A DNA stretch of 64,000 bases from Staphylococcus shinii. GTDB lineage: Bacteria; Bacillota; Bacilli; Staphylococcales; Staphylococcaceae. Location: the NCBI RefSeq assembly GCF_017583065.1, contig NZ_JAGEVL010000003.1:1-64000 (forward strand). Direction: 5' to 3'. A program made the position numbers and the translations under genes. A model generated the notes under the pieces. That model was not told where the DNA came from. It did not search any database and worked only from the letters and a program-made list of their open reading frames with translations. This document shows, piece after piece, positions 20,959 to 29,959 of this stretch (position 1 is the stretch's first letter; each line of letters begins with the position of its first letter).

Positions 20959-21819
20959 TTATAAATTCTGCTTCAAAATATATACAGGTCGGCCCTCTAA
21001 AAATGATGTTCCTACGTTTTGATAGCGACATTGTTGATATAATTTTTGAGCTACTTCATTATCCGTATTTACCGTCAAATAGATTTCATTAACATCAGGA
21101 AAATATTGCCTTAAATAGTTTGGTAACGATTGAATGACTTTTTTACCATAACCATGACCTCGATAATTCGAATCAATGCTAAATGATCTGAAAAATATCG
21201 CGTTTTTATTGTTTGAATAGGGTGCAACGCCATCCCCTTCATGCAATGTAAAGAAACCAACGCATTCCGACCTCGCATTATATACCAATGTTGGGTGGCG
21301 TTCCTCATCATTAGTAGCGAGCGTAATATTTTCTTCGGGGGTTTTTGTAAACTTTCTATCTTCCGCTGTAATATTGAACTGCTTTATATCTGAAATAAGC
21401 ACTTCTTCGTAAGGAACAACGTTAATAGTCTCCTGTTGATTTGATTGCGCATCAATCCATGTTAAAACTGCTGGTGCAATTTTATAGCTTTCTGATTTAT
21501 GTATCCATTGCATATCTGTAATTTCTTGGTCTGGTTCAATTGAATCCCAATTTATATTTTCTGTTGTATAGTAGCAATTCAGTTCTGTTTGTGTGTTTTT
21601 CTGAGGATATGCTTCTCCAACAACCGTTTTAAGATAAACAAAAGAAGACTCTGGTAAATCAAGTCGTAATTCTTCTTGTATTTCTCTTTTTAATGCTTCT
21701 GTATGTGATTCATTCTCATCTATCTTGCCACCGGGAAAATAATATTTTTCTCTATTTCTAGCTTGAACAAGTAGTAAATACTCATTAGATTCAATCACTA
21801 AACAAACACATTTAATCAT
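20959..21819 (-). CDS. Nudix hydrolase fused to a GNAT acetyltransferase
   Basis: 286 aa. Residues about 1-130 are a Nudix domain with the box G-x5-E-x7-REIQEEL (GKIDENESHTEALKREIQEE). Residues about 145-286 are a GNAT domain with the acetyl-CoA loop YRGHGYGKKVIQSL and the end NTDNEVAQKLYQQCRYQNVG. The two activities in one chain may act on one nucleotide-linked compound or its damage products. The substrate is unknown. ATG at 21819 after GGAG. Confidence 0.88.
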   Translation of the reverse strand: MIKCVCLVIESNEYLLLVQARNREKYYFPGGKIDENESHTEALKREIQEELRLDLPESSFVYLKTVVGEAYPQKNTQTELNCYYTTENINWDSIEPDQEITDMQWIHKSESYKIAPAVLTWIDAQSNQQETINVVPYEEVLISDIKQFNITAEDRKFTKTPEENITLATNDEERHPTLVYNARSECVGFFTLHEGDGVAPYSNNKNAIFFRSFSIDSNYRGHGYGKKVIQSLPNYLRQYFPDVNEIYLTVNTDNEVAQKLYQQCRYQNVGTSFLEGRPVYILKQNL

Positions 21820-22012
21820 TTTTTTATCACTCCATCCCCAATATTAGCAATCTTACTATTTTTATATGAATATCGCTTATGTTATCATATTTCAATATTG
21901 TATACATCTTATATTTTAAGCAACATTAGACACTTAAACACCAATCGTAAGTTTATAAAGTGTTATAATATTAAAATAAAGGTGCATTTTTAACAATGGA
22001 GGGTTTAACCAA

Positions 22013-22285
22013 ATGGCTAAGAAAACAAAGATCAATCGCATTTCAAATGCTGTTAATTTTGTAGGTATTGCAGTAGAAGGTTTTAATTGGTATGCCTATC
22101 AGTCAAGAAACAAAAAATTAATCTATGCTAGTATGGCAATTACTAGCGTTGGCGCAGTATTAGATTTCTATACTGCTTTAAAATCACCGCGTAAATTCGC
22201 CAAAATATTTTCAACTTTCACACTTGCAAGTACGCTATTCACAACAGCAAAACGAGTTAAATCTTTACGCAAAGAAAGTGTATAA
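22013..22285 (+). CDS. Small protein, probable membrane association, unknown function
   Basis: 90 aa, basic at both ends (MAKKTKINR at the start, KRVKSLRKESV at the end), with two hydrophobic stretches (about 14-28 and 38-55). ATGGAGGG precedes the ATG. I do not recognise the family. It shares a bidirectional terminator with sle1 and seems to be a single-gene unit. Confidence 0.7.
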   Translation: MAKKTKINRISNAVNFVGIAVEGFNWYAYQSRNKKLIYASMAITSVGAVLDFYTALKSPRKFAKIFSTFTLASTLFTTAKRVKSLRKESV

Positions 22286-22370
22286 TAGAGCATTACACTT
22301 TTCATTAATATTTTGTAACTTCAATTTCGCAAGTCTTGCATTATACTAATTTATTTTAAATGCTCATATA

Positions 22371-22418
22371 AAAAGCTCGTATTACAGTATGAAATATATA
22401 ACTGTAGTACGAGCTTTT
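22371..22418. terminator. Bidirectional terminator between the small protein gene and sle1
   Basis: aaaagctcgta / tacgagctttt, perfect, with further inner pairing (acagt / actgt). It has A/T runs suitable for both strands. It serves two convergent genes. Confidence 0.8.
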
Positions 22419-22429
22419 ACTATATTTAT

Positions 22430-23416
22430 TTAGTGAATATATTTATATGATTTAACTTGTGACGCTGGAATTGTTCTATACGTAACAGTACCAGGTGCAG
22501 CAGAATAATTCATTTCAGATACAGTGATGCTACCGTTCGAATTTACTGATTCTACAAAAGCAACGTGACCATAATACCCTAAATCAGACTGTAAAATAGA
22601 ACCTACTGTTGCATTATAATCAATAGTATAACCATCAGCTGCAGCACCAGTGTCCCAATTATTGGCATTCCACCAATAAGTACTGATACCTTTACCGATT
22701 TGTGCACGTTTATTAAATACATGCCAAGTACATTGGCCCCAATCATATAAGTTAGAATGATTAAATATAGGTGACTTGTAGCCTGATGATCCTGTAGAAC
22801 CCGTTGAACCAGAACTGCCAGTAGATGCCGTACCTGATACTTTCAATTTTTGACCAGGATAAATATTAAAATTCGACAAACCGTTTAAGCTCATGATTTT
22901 TTGGTATGTCGTTCCATATCTCGCAGCTATTGCTGATAATGAATCACCACTTTTAACTGTATATGTTGTTGTACTTCCACTACTTGTATTTCCTGAAGTA
23001 TTCGAACTACCAGTAGATGTCGTACCTGATACTTTCAATTTTTGACCAGGGTAAATATTAAAATTCGACAAACCATTTAAACTCATGATTTTTTGGTATG
23101 TCGTTCCATATCCCGCAGCTATACCTGATAGTGTGTCTCCTGATTTAACCGTGTATGTCGTCCCAGTTGATGTGTTTGAAGTTGTATTGGAGCTTGATGT
23201 TCCTGACACCTTCAATGATTGATTTGGAAAAATAACATTTGAAGTCAAATTATTCAATGACTTCAATTTGTCCACTGAAACATTAAATTTATTCGCTATT
23301 GACCATAATGAGTCACCACTCTTAACTTTATAAGTTGTAGCGGCATCTGCGTTTGTTGACGAAACTGCTGCTATGGCACTTGTGCCTATTACAGTCGCAA
23401 TAATTTTTTTACGCAC
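22430..23416 (-). CDS. sle1: LysM-CHAP N-acetylmuramyl-L-alanine amidase (Sle1/Aaa type)
   Basis: 328 aa, secreted. Signal peptide of about 25 residues (ends NADA, before [10 protein letters not shown]). Three LysM domains follow (starting [20 protein letters not shown] and [10 protein letters not shown]), separated by Ser/Thr/Gly linkers. The C-terminal CHAP domain has the catalytic cysteine in WGQCTWHVF and histidine in [10 protein letters not shown]. In S. aureus this enzyme splits daughter cells. The start is GTG at 23416 after AGGAGG. A WalR-type box lies upstream. Confidence 0.94.
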   Translation of the reverse strand: MRKKIIATVIGTSAIAAVSSTNADAATTYKVKSGDSLWSIANKFNVSVDKLKSLNNLTSNVIFPNQSLKVSGTSSSNTTSNTSTGTTYTVKSGDTLSGIAAGYGTTYQKIMSLNGLSNFNIYPGQKLKVSGTTSTGSSNTSGNTSSGSTTTYTVKSGDSLSAIAARYGTTYQKIMSLNGLSNFNIYPGQKLKVSGTASTGSSGSTGSTGSSGYKSPIFNHSNLYDWGQCTWHVFNKRAQIGKGISTYWWNANNWDTGAAADGYTIDYNATVGSILQSDLGYYGHVAFVESVNSNGSITVSEMNYSAAPGTVTYRTIPASQVKSYKYIH

Positions 23417-23472
23417 TTATGTAAACCTCCTAATATATCTCTATTACACTTCGTGTCTATACTCACTCTTTT

Positions 23473-23528
23473 ATTATACAATGTAAAAATGTACATTAAT
23501 ATATTATTTAGATGACATTATGATTACA
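23473..23528 (-). promoter_or_regulatory. sle1 promoter region with WalR box
   Basis: On the minus strand TGTAAT-N5-TGTCAT lies at 23512-23528, fitting the WalR pattern TGTNAH-N5-TGTNAH. A -10 TATAAT lies at 23473-23478; its -35 is weak, as expected for an activated promoter. sle1 is a known WalKR target in S. aureus. Confidence 0.6.
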
Positions 23529-23569
23529 AACAAGAACATAAAATATAAAAATTGTAATATACAACTTAT

Positions 23570-24355
23570 TTAGGAACGTTCAAAGGTTAATATATTTATA
23601 TTATCAATACCAAAATAATCATCTAATATCGCCAAATAATTATCACTTGTCACAGTTTTCTTCACTTTTTCACCGTGCTCTGTAATAGTTAGATGGGAAT
23701 TAGACAATGTTATACGGCCAGTATCAGTCGCTTTACTTACTATTAATTTTTTCACAAATATAGAACTAGGATTGTGTTGGTTATAGGTAATACCCGCTTC
23801 AAAGTCTGAAATAGTTTTAGGTACATCCATCGCTCGATATTGAATTTGCCATCCACCATCCTTATACTTACACATCTCAATGGTTTGCGTATCTATATAA
23901 GAAGCTTTGAAATAACCATTTATATCACTGATGACTTCTTGAGGATCAGATAAAGGCATAGCCTCTTTAGGTACATCCGCGTACCCAACATCTACTAAAT
24001 AATTTTGTTGATTTATCGTTACCTTGAGCGCCATGTGAGACCCTATCATTGCCCATCCATCTCCCGTATTAATCGTCGCGGATATCAACTCGACGTCAAA
24101 ACCTTTTCCAACCAAATAGTTTTTGAAAAGACGATTTTGTTCATAACAAAAACCTCCCCTATGTTCTTGAATAATTTTGTGGAGCATAGCCTCATCATTT
24201 AATGCAATAGGTTGCTTATTTTGAACATTTATATTTTCAAAAGGAACATGCGAAACATATTGATGAATATAATGGTTTAATGATAATAAATCATTTTGAT
24301 TATATTTTTCTGTTTCAACTTCTAAATAATTTTCTAATTGACTGAAATCTGTCAT
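23570..24355 (-). CDS. Arylamine N-acetyltransferase
   Basis: 261 aa from the ATG at 24355, which GGAGGG precedes. Cys-His-Asp triad in the expected order: Cys70 (RGGFCYEQN), His107 (GSHMALKV) and Asp122 (YLVDVGYAD). The N-terminus PFENINV also matches the NAT family. The family transfers acetyl from acetyl-CoA to aromatic amines and hydrazines; the natural substrate here is unknown. Divergent from ilvD. Confidence 0.93.
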   Translation of the reverse strand: MTDFSQLENYLEVETEKYNQNDLLSLNHYIHQYVSHVPFENINVQNKQPIALNDEAMLHKIIQEHRGGFCYEQNRLFKNYLVGKGFDVELISATINTGDGWAMIGSHMALKVTINQQNYLVDVGYADVPKEAMPLSDPQEVISDINGYFKASYIDTQTIEMCKYKDGGWQIQYRAMDVPKTISDFEAGITYNQHNPSSIFVKKLIVSKATDTGRITLSNSHLTITEHGEKVKKTVTSDNYLAILDDYFGIDNINILTFERS

Positions 24356-24682
24356 TTTAATTCCCTCCGTCCACACTATCCTGTAATACACATACATTTT
24401 AATCCAATAACATTACTGAAAACAATTTTTAGATTTTAAAAAATCGATTAATTCCTGATTTTTTGCAATAATAAATACAGGGATGACAAAATGTATAGGG
24501 CATGATAAGTTTGACATTATTCGGATATACAGATAATGTATACTTTCGATACTTTTTAAATAACATCAGAAATCAACACAACTTTATACGTTCTTAAAGT
24601 TTTTCATTATAGACGTATGACTAACTATTAAAAATTCTGATTTTTCTAAAATTATAAAAAAATATATCTAGGAGGTCATCAC
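24356..24682. promoter_or_regulatory. Divergent region between nat and ilvD
   Basis: 327 bp without a gene. TTGACA at 24511-24516 is a good -35 for ilvD, with GATAAT 15 bp on. Two overlapping CodY-like segments lie at 24630-24653, but each differs from AATTTTCWGAAAATT at 4-5 positions, so they are only suggestive. I found no T-box specifier or AGGGTGGNACCGCG motif. Confidence 0.4.
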
Positions 24683-26383
24683 TTGGCTAAAGAACAAGAA
24701 CAACAAACGAATCCACAAGACTTACGTATACGTAGTAAAGTAATTAGTGAAGGGGTCAGTAGAACACCAAACCGTGCTTATTTACGTGCACTCGGATTTG
24801 AAGATGAAGATTTTCAAAAACCAATGATTGGAGTTGCCAGTACTTGGAGCGAAGTTACTCCATGTAACATGCATATTGATGGTCTAGCACGCGCAACAAA
24901 ACAAGGCATTAGTGAAGCAGGTGCTTCGCCGTTAATTTTTAATACCATTACAGTTTCAGACGGTATCTCTATGGGGACAGATGGTATGCGTTTTTCATTA
25001 CCTAGCCGTGAAATTATTGCTGATTCCATAGAAACAGTTGTTAGCGCCGAAAACCTTGATGGGGTTGTAGCTATAGGTGGCTGTGATAAGAACATGCCTG
25101 GTTGTATGATTGGAATTGCTCGCTTGAATTTACCTGCTGTATTCGTTTATGGCGGAACTATTTTACCCGGAAAATTAGATGGCAAAGATTTAGATGCCGT
25201 ATCTGCATTCGAAGGCGTTGGACAATATAATAATGGAGAAATTGATAAAGAGGCATTACATAAAGTAGAATGTTCTGCGTGTCCTGGTGCTGGGGCATGT
25301 GGTGGTATGTTTACCGCTAACACGATGTCATCAGCAATTGAAGCGATGGGTATGAGTTTACCAGGGAGTGCTTCTCATCCTGCGGTTTCTACAAATAAAT
25401 CTAAAGATAGTAGAGCAGCAGGAAAAGCTGTTTATAAATTACTTGAAAAAGGCATTTATCCAAAAGACATAATGACTAAAGAAGCCTTCGAAAACGCAAT
25501 TACTGTTGTAATGGCATTAGGTGGTTCAACAAATGCTATTTTACACTTGCTTGCTATCGCACATACAATCGAGGTAGATTTGACACTAGATGATTTTGAG
25601 AAAATTCGTAAACGTGTACCTCATATTGCTGATCTTAGACCAAGTGGTAAGTATGTGATGGCACACCTTGACGAAGTGGGTGGCATCCCTGCTGTTATGA
25701 AATTACTACATGACAAAGGGTTAATTCATGGTGATTGCTTAACCGTAACTGGTCATACAGTAGCTGAAAATTTAGCTGAACAACCAGACCTAACTGATAA
25801 TAAGGAAATCATAAATTTCGAAGAACCTAAACATGCAACTGGTCCACTTGTTATCTTGAAAGGTAACTTGGCTCCTGAAGGCGCTGTAGCAAAAATTTCT
25901 GGGCTTAGTGTCACTTATATCAAAGGACCTGCACGCGTTTTCGATTCAGAAACGAAAGCAACTAAAGCCATCCTAAATGACGAAATCAAACCTGGCGATG
26001 TAGTAGTTATTCGCTATGCAGGGCCTAAAGGCGCGCCGGGTATGCCCGAAATGCTATCTGCATCCTCTATCCTTGTAGGAAAAGGACTGGGCGAATCTGT
26101 AGCATTACTTACAGATGGAAGATTTTCTGGAGGTTCTCACGGCCTAGTGATTGGTCACGCTGCACCTGAATCTCAAGTTGGTGGACCAATGGCACTCTTA
26201 GAAGAAAATGATACAATTACCATTGATGCAGAAAAACTTGAAATTAGTTTCGATGTTTCAGAGGAAGAACTTGAACGTCGCTATCAAAATTGGGAAGTTC
26301 CACCTCTAAAAGCGACTAGAGGCACACTCGCTAAGTATGCTAAACTTGTTTCTTCAGCGTCAAAAGGCGCAATAACAGACTAA
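24683..26383 (+). CDS. ilvD: Dihydroxy-acid dehydratase
   Basis: 566 aa. Dehydrates 2,3-dihydroxy acids in valine, isoleucine and leucine synthesis. Fe-S ligands are seen in [13 protein letters not shown] and [19 protein letters not shown], and the C-terminal signature is [15 protein letters not shown] ([15 protein letters not shown]). Start TTG at 24683 after AGGAGG. A strong terminator follows at once, so it is not joined to ilvB-ilvC-leu as in S. aureus. Confidence 0.97.
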   Translation: MAKEQEQQTNPQDLRIRSKVISEGVSRTPNRAYLRALGFEDEDFQKPMIGVASTWSEVTPCNMHIDGLARATKQGISEAGASPLIFNTITVSDGISMGTDGMRFSLPSREIIADSIETVVSAENLDGVVAIGGCDKNMPGCMIGIARLNLPAVFVYGGTILPGKLDGKDLDAVSAFEGVGQYNNGEIDKEALHKVECSACPGAGACGGMFTANTMSSAIEAMGMSLPGSASHPAVSTNKSKDSRAAGKAVYKLLEKGIYPKDIMTKEAFENAITVVMALGGSTNAILHLLAIAHTIEVDLTLDDFEKIRKRVPHIADLRPSGKYVMAHLDEVGGIPAVMKLLHDKGLIHGDCLTVTGHTVAENLAEQPDLTDNKEIINFEEPKHATGPLVILKGNLAPEGAVAKISGLSVTYIKGPARVFDSETKATKAILNDEIKPGDVVVIRYAGPKGAPGMPEMLSASSILVGKGLGESVALLTDGRFSGGSHGLVIGHAAPESQVGGPMALLEENDTITIDAEKLEISFDVSEEELERRYQNWEVPPLKATRGTLAKYAKLVSSASKGAITD

Positions 26384-26402
26384 ATACCATTATAATATAA
26401 GC

Positions 26403-26454
26403 AAAAAGGTCTTATTACAAAGTGTTTTCTAATACATTGTAATAAGACTTTTTT
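26403..26454 (+). terminator. Terminator of ilvD
   Basis: aggtcttattacaa / ttgtaataagactt with a 16-nt loop, followed by TTTTTT. It begins about 20 bp after the ilvD stop. Confidence 0.85.
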
Positions 26455-26622
26455 CTATATAATGTGCATTTATTCACAAAAAGACACTTTAGAATGCGCA
26501 ATTGTTTATTTATTTTATTTTTAGCCGTTGGCGAATGATTTTTCACAACTTAGGGAATATCAAACAAAATTGAACGCAATTGTATTATATTAAACTTAAC
26601 AAAACAAAGCGAGGTGAGTTAC

Positions 26623-26679
26623 ATGAGCTTTATCATTGATATCATCAAAAAAATCGTTGGTTTATTCACAGGTAAATAA
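26623..26679 (+). CDS. Phenol-soluble-modulin-like amphipathic peptide (18 aa)
   Basis: Encodes MSFIIDIIKKIVGLFTGK and ends with TAA. GAGGTGAG lies 5 nt before the ATG, and an intrinsic terminator follows at 26698-26735, so this is a complete one-gene unit. Short length, no signal peptide, a formyl-Met start, alternating hydrophobic and Lys/Asp positions and the FTGK ending match alpha-type PSMs of staphylococci. Such peptides lyse cells and act as surfactants, and leave through the Pmt exporter. Agr control is known for PSMs; I see no clear AgrA repeat here. It is too short for standard gene callers. Confidence 0.8.
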   Translation: MSFIIDIIKKIVGLFTGK

Positions 26680-26697
26680 TTTCTAGAAATTATTTGA

Positions 26698-26735
26698 GAG
26701 ATCGAGGCAGTCAATGTCTCGATCTCGTTTTATTT
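26698..26735 (+). terminator. Terminator of the PSM-like gene
   Basis: Perfect stem gagatcgag / ctcgatctc with an 11-nt loop, followed by GTTTTATTTTATTTTTT. Confidence 0.85.
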
Positions 26736-26759
26736 TATTTTTTATAATGTATGCTGCAT

Positions 26760-27311
26760 TTATTCTCCTACACCACGCCATTCAAGTTTTAATATACCCA
26801 TTTTAACAGCGTCAAAATATTGCCCATTAACACTTCTTGCTTGTCTAATTCTAGCTTCTTCTTGCATACCAACTTTTTGAGCAAGCTTAATCATTCTTTT
26901 ATTACCTGACCATGTCGAGATTCCTAACCTATGAACAAAATCTTTCTTAAATAAATAATCAATCCATAGTTGAAATACTTCTGTCCCAATACTACTTTCC
27001 CAATAATCACTATTGTAAATAACAATACCTATTTCTAACCAATTAGTATTTTTATCTATCCAATATGAACCGACAGTACCTATGAAATTGCCATTCATCA
27101 TAATTGCTAAAGTGCTTTCTACATTTGAATAGATATAGCGGTTTTTCTCTAGCTCGTTAATAAATGACGATTTATCTATTTGCGGTTCCTTGATATAAGG
27201 ACCATTCCACTTTTTAGCGTTTTGTTCAATTTCTTCATATTTCCAATAGTATAAATCATTCATAATCTTTTCATTAAGCGACTCTAAAGTTCCCTTTGAA
27301 AATTTTATCAC
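26760..27311 (-). CDS. GNAT acetyltransferase of RimJ/RimL type
   Basis: 183 aa from a GTG start at 27311 after AGGAGTG. GNAT features: WLEIGIVIYNSDYWESSIGTEVFQLW (the usual Gly-rich loop is partly lost: SSIGT in place of a G-x-G pattern), then HRLGISTWSGNKRMIKLAQKVGMQEEARIRQ, typical of RimJ/RimL and YdaF-like enzymes. Substrate unknown. A second gene of this type lies at 57314-57814. Confidence 0.85.
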   Translation of the reverse strand: MIKFSKGTLESLNEKIMNDLYYWKYEEIEQNAKKWNGPYIKEPQIDKSSFINELEKNRYIYSNVESTLAIMMNGNFIGTVGSYWIDKNTNWLEIGIVIYNSDYWESSIGTEVFQLWIDYLFKKDFVHRLGISTWSGNKRMIKLAQKVGMQEEARIRQARSVNGQYFDAVKMGILKLEWRGVGE

Positions 27312-27370
27312 TATATCACTCCTAACTATTATGAATTAGTATACTTTAATATGACCTATAATTAAAACGC

Positions 27371-27425
27371 AAAAAGGAGCTAGACATAAATCAATAATTA
27401 CCAATTGATTTCAGTGCCTTGCTCC
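27371..27425 (-). terminator. Terminator of the peptide-lipase-peptide operon
   Basis: Outer stem ggagc / gctcc and inner stem aaatcaat / attgattt, followed on the minus strand by TTTTT. It lies 40 bp beyond the second peptide stop (27466), and no earlier terminator lies after the lipase. Lipase and peptide therefore appear to end together here. Confidence 0.75.
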
Positions 27426-27465
27426 CCTGCTTATAGACATTATCATTACTTTGTTAAATTTATTT

Positions 27466-27531
27466 TTAGAAAAACAATGTTTTAATCACACGGAATAATG
27501 ATCCTAATAAATCAAATAAATCTCCAGTCAT
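27466..27531 (-). CDS. Small amphipathic peptide after the lipase (21 aa)
   Basis: Encodes 21 residues: MTGDLFDLLG then SLFRVIKTLFF, stop TAA. GGGAGG lies 7-8 nt before the ATG. It starts 34 bp after the lipase stop and is followed by the operon terminator. The periodicity (hydrophobic Leu/Phe/Val/Ile with Asp, Arg, Lys on one side) would give an amphipathic helix of no net charge. There is no signal peptide. It resembles PSMs in form but is no close copy of any I know. Confidence 0.65.
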   Translation of the reverse strand: MTGDLFDLLGSLFRVIKTLFF

Positions 27532-27565
27532 GACATTACCTCCCTTATTAAAATTCAATTTTTGT

Positions 27566-29818
27566 TTAAGCATCAAATTGCTCGTTACGAACTAAATCTG
27601 CTGCTAAATTATGCCAAAACTGTTGCAACTCTTCAGTAGGATGATTGGAATCAGTAGAATCTTGTCCAACAAAATCAACATGATCCCAACCGTGTTTAAT
27701 TGGAGTCACTTGCCATATACCTTTTTTTACTTCATTTGTAGCTTCCGTAAAAGCTTGATTAAATGGATGTTGTGATGAAATAGTAGATACTAATCCGTCA
27801 TTTTCACGCCACTCTTTTTCTGCAGCTTTACCAATTACATTACCTGTTATAGTAAATGGTAGAAACATATTAATATCTGATTTTTGATTTCCAAGCAAAG
27901 TAGGTCTTGTTGATTCTCCAGTATAAGTTTTGTAGATAATGTTAGGATTTAACGATGTGTTTTTATTTAATTTAGCGGCGCCTTCTCTAGTCAAATCATA
28001 AAAACCATTATCCTTTGTTTTCCATAACCCGCTATTTTGAACACGCTGTACATACTGAGCATATGTTTCTCCTTCTCTTTGTTTAAGCCCCCATTGGCCA
28101 AATCCAAAGTCTACTTTTGAGTTTTTATTACCTTTGAATTTTGCATAATCAAAAGCTAATTGTCTAACAAGAGCCTCATTACCTAATGCATCTGCAGCAT
28201 GTGTACCATTATGCGGCGTACCTATAGTAGTAATTGAATTCACCATGTTATCGTGCTTTCCCTGGAAGAGTGGAGAAATGTTACCGCCATGTTCTTTTTG
28301 ATATTCTATTTCTGCTGGGTTACCATTACGTAATAATTCCTCAAGTTGCCTTACTGTTTGACCGCCCATACTATGAGCTACTAAGTGCACTTTTTTACCT
28401 GGTTGCCAATCTTTATATACACCTTCATATGTTTTACCATAACGTTCGTGACCGTATTTTTCGGCATGGGCTGCACCATAATCTACTGTACCGCCCTTGA
28501 TATAGTAATAAAGCTCTACAGCACGATCATAGTTACTACTTAATGCACCAATACTCGCTTCGTATGTTTCATAACCATTACTTTCTAAATCTTGACGAAT
28601 ATTTAATTTATCTCCACCCCAATAATGTGCTAATACTGATGGGTTAATATCATCAGTAAAACCATTGAAACCATGAACTAAAATGATTGGGTCTTGGTTT
28701 TTATACTGTCCTTGTTTTGCAGCTTTATTAGGTTGTTCATTCGTTTTTTCTACATTTTGTTGCGTTTGGTTCTTCGGCGTTGCTACCGCATTTTCTTTCA
28801 ATGTATTTAATGCTTTGTCAGGATTATCCTTATTATCTTGTTCTGAATCATGGTCCACAGTTTGATTTGGTAATTTATCTAAGGATGTTCTCTCATTTTT
28901 ATTTTCATCATTTTTAACAGGTTCATTTAATGGCGTCTGATTGTTTTCTACTACTTTGTTTTGTTTAGCGTCTTTATAATTCACATGATTTTCTTGTTGC
29001 TTTAATTTATCTTCTGCATTAAATTCTGGGTCTATTTCTACCTCTTCTTGTTCTTTCACTTTGTCTTTTGCATTAAATTCTGGATCTACTTCTGTCTTTT
29101 CCTGTTCTTTCGATTTGTCTTCTGCATTAAATTCTGGGTCTATTTTTGACTCTTCTTGCTCTTTCGCTTTGTCTTTTGCATTAAATTCTGGATCTACTTC
29201 TGTCTTTTCCTGTTCTTTCGCTTTGTCTTTCGCATTAAATTCTGGATCTACTTCTGTCTTTTCTTGTTCTTTCGCTTTGTCTTTTGCATTAAATTCTGGG
29301 TCTATTTTTGACTCTTCTTGTTCGTTCACTTTGTCTTTCGCATTAAATTCTAGATCTACTTCTGTCTTTTCTTGTTCTTTCACTTTGTCTATTGCGTTAA
29401 GTTCTGGATCTACTTCTGTCTTTTCCTGTTCTTTCACTTTGTCTTTCGCATTAAATTCTGGATCTACTTCTGTCTTTTCTTGTTCTTTCACTTTGCCTTT
29501 TGAATCGTTAACTTTATTTTCAGCGTTTTGTTGATCTTTATGTAAGCTAGTATGAGTTGCTTGATTGTCTTTTTCATCATTCATTTGTGTCTTATCATCA
29601 TTAACCGGTGTATTTGTGTTGTCATTCACTAAATTTTGATGTTCATCATCTCCCAAATGATTCCCACTACTTTCTACTTGTGTGCCCGCTTCATTTTGCT
29701 TATTTTCTTCAGCAGCTTGTACAGTTCCTATATTCAAAAATAATAATGAACCAATTAAAATGGAAGAAGCGCCGACAGCAAATTTACGTATACTATATTT
29801 ATTTCGTTTCTTCTCCAT
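27566..29818 (-). CDS. geh: Secreted pro-lipase with YSIRK signal and repeated pro-region
   Basis: 750 aa from the ATG at 29818 (AGAGGTG upstream). Signal peptide of YSIRK type (YSIRKFAVGASSILIGSLLF), ending near VQAAEE. The pro-region holds nine 18-residue acidic-basic units of the form KDKVKEQEKTEVDPEFNA (about residues 110-275). The mature lipase begins near DPIILVHGFNGF (oxyanion loop), with nucleophile elbow VAHSMGGQT, Asp in ENDGLVSTISSQHP and His in HGWDHVDFVGQD. It hydrolyses host or environmental glycerides. It lies between two 21-residue peptide ORFs in one apparent operon, with a cre site upstream. Confidence 0.95.
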   Translation of the reverse strand: MEKKRNKYSIRKFAVGASSILIGSLLFLNIGTVQAAEENKQNEAGTQVESSGNHLGDDEHQNLVNDNTNTPVNDDKTQMNDEKDNQATHTSLHKDQQNAENKVNDSKGKVKEQEKTEVDPEFNAKDKVKEQEKTEVDPELNAIDKVKEQEKTEVDLEFNAKDKVNEQEESKIDPEFNAKDKAKEQEKTEVDPEFNAKDKAKEQEKTEVDPEFNAKDKAKEQEESKIDPEFNAEDKSKEQEKTEVDPEFNAKDKVKEQEEVEIDPEFNAEDKLKQQENHVNYKDAKQNKVVENNQTPLNEPVKNDENKNERTSLDKLPNQTVDHDSEQDNKDNPDKALNTLKENAVATPKNQTQQNVEKTNEQPNKAAKQGQYKNQDPIILVHGFNGFTDDINPSVLAHYWGGDKLNIRQDLESNGYETYEASIGALSSNYDRAVELYYYIKGGTVDYGAAHAEKYGHERYGKTYEGVYKDWQPGKKVHLVAHSMGGQTVRQLEELLRNGNPAEIEYQKEHGGNISPLFQGKHDNMVNSITTIGTPHNGTHAADALGNEALVRQLAFDYAKFKGNKNSKVDFGFGQWGLKQREGETYAQYVQRVQNSGLWKTKDNGFYDLTREGAAKLNKNTSLNPNIIYKTYTGESTRPTLLGNQKSDINMFLPFTITGNVIGKAAEKEWRENDGLVSTISSQHPFNQAFTEATNEVKKGIWQVTPIKHGWDHVDFVGQDSTDSNHPTEELQQFWHNLAADLVRNEQFDA
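28993..29499 (-). repeat. 54-bp tandem repeats in the lipase pro-region
   Basis: About nine near-identical 54-bp units in frame, coding for 18-residue blocks that begin (K/E/I)DK and end (D)PEFNA. Two subtypes alternate: EKTEVDPEFNA and EESKIDPEFNA. Such repeats gain and lose copies by slippage. The boundaries are approximate. Confidence 0.85.
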
Positions 29819-29874
29819 ATCCAACACCTCTAATTTTTATGATTTTAAAACACATCTCATTTACAAAGGACAAA

Positions 29875-29940
29875 CTAGATGAAAAAATTAATAATAAAAC
29901 GCGGTATTAGTTCAAAAAATTTACCTATCAATGCTTTCAT
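29875..29940 (-). CDS. Small amphipathic cationic peptide before the lipase (21 aa)
   Basis: Encodes 21 residues: MKALIGKFFE then LIPRFIINFFI, stop TAG. AAGGAG lies 8-9 nt before the ATG. It lies 56 bp upstream of the lipase ATG with no terminator between, so the two are probably cotranscribed. Net charge about +2, very rich in Phe and Ile, no signal peptide. PSM-like in size and pattern; not recognised as a known peptide. Confidence 0.65.
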   Translation of the reverse strand: MKALIGKFFELIPRFIINFFI

Positions 29941-29959
29941 ACCACTCACTCCTTCCGAA

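Noticed and set aside
24398..24670. T-box or leader attenuator before ilvD
   Set aside because: No T-box motif, specifier loop or terminator/antiterminator pair could be found.
26540..26622. AgrA direct repeats before the PSM-like gene
   Set aside because: Only ACAACTTAG-like and CTTAAC-like fragments are present; spacing and sequence do not match well enough to call.
29061..29534. 157-codon plus-strand frame with Ser/Phe/Cys-rich repeats
   Set aside because: It is the antisense shadow of the 54-bp lipase repeats; the repeat period of a multiple of three keeps the frame open.
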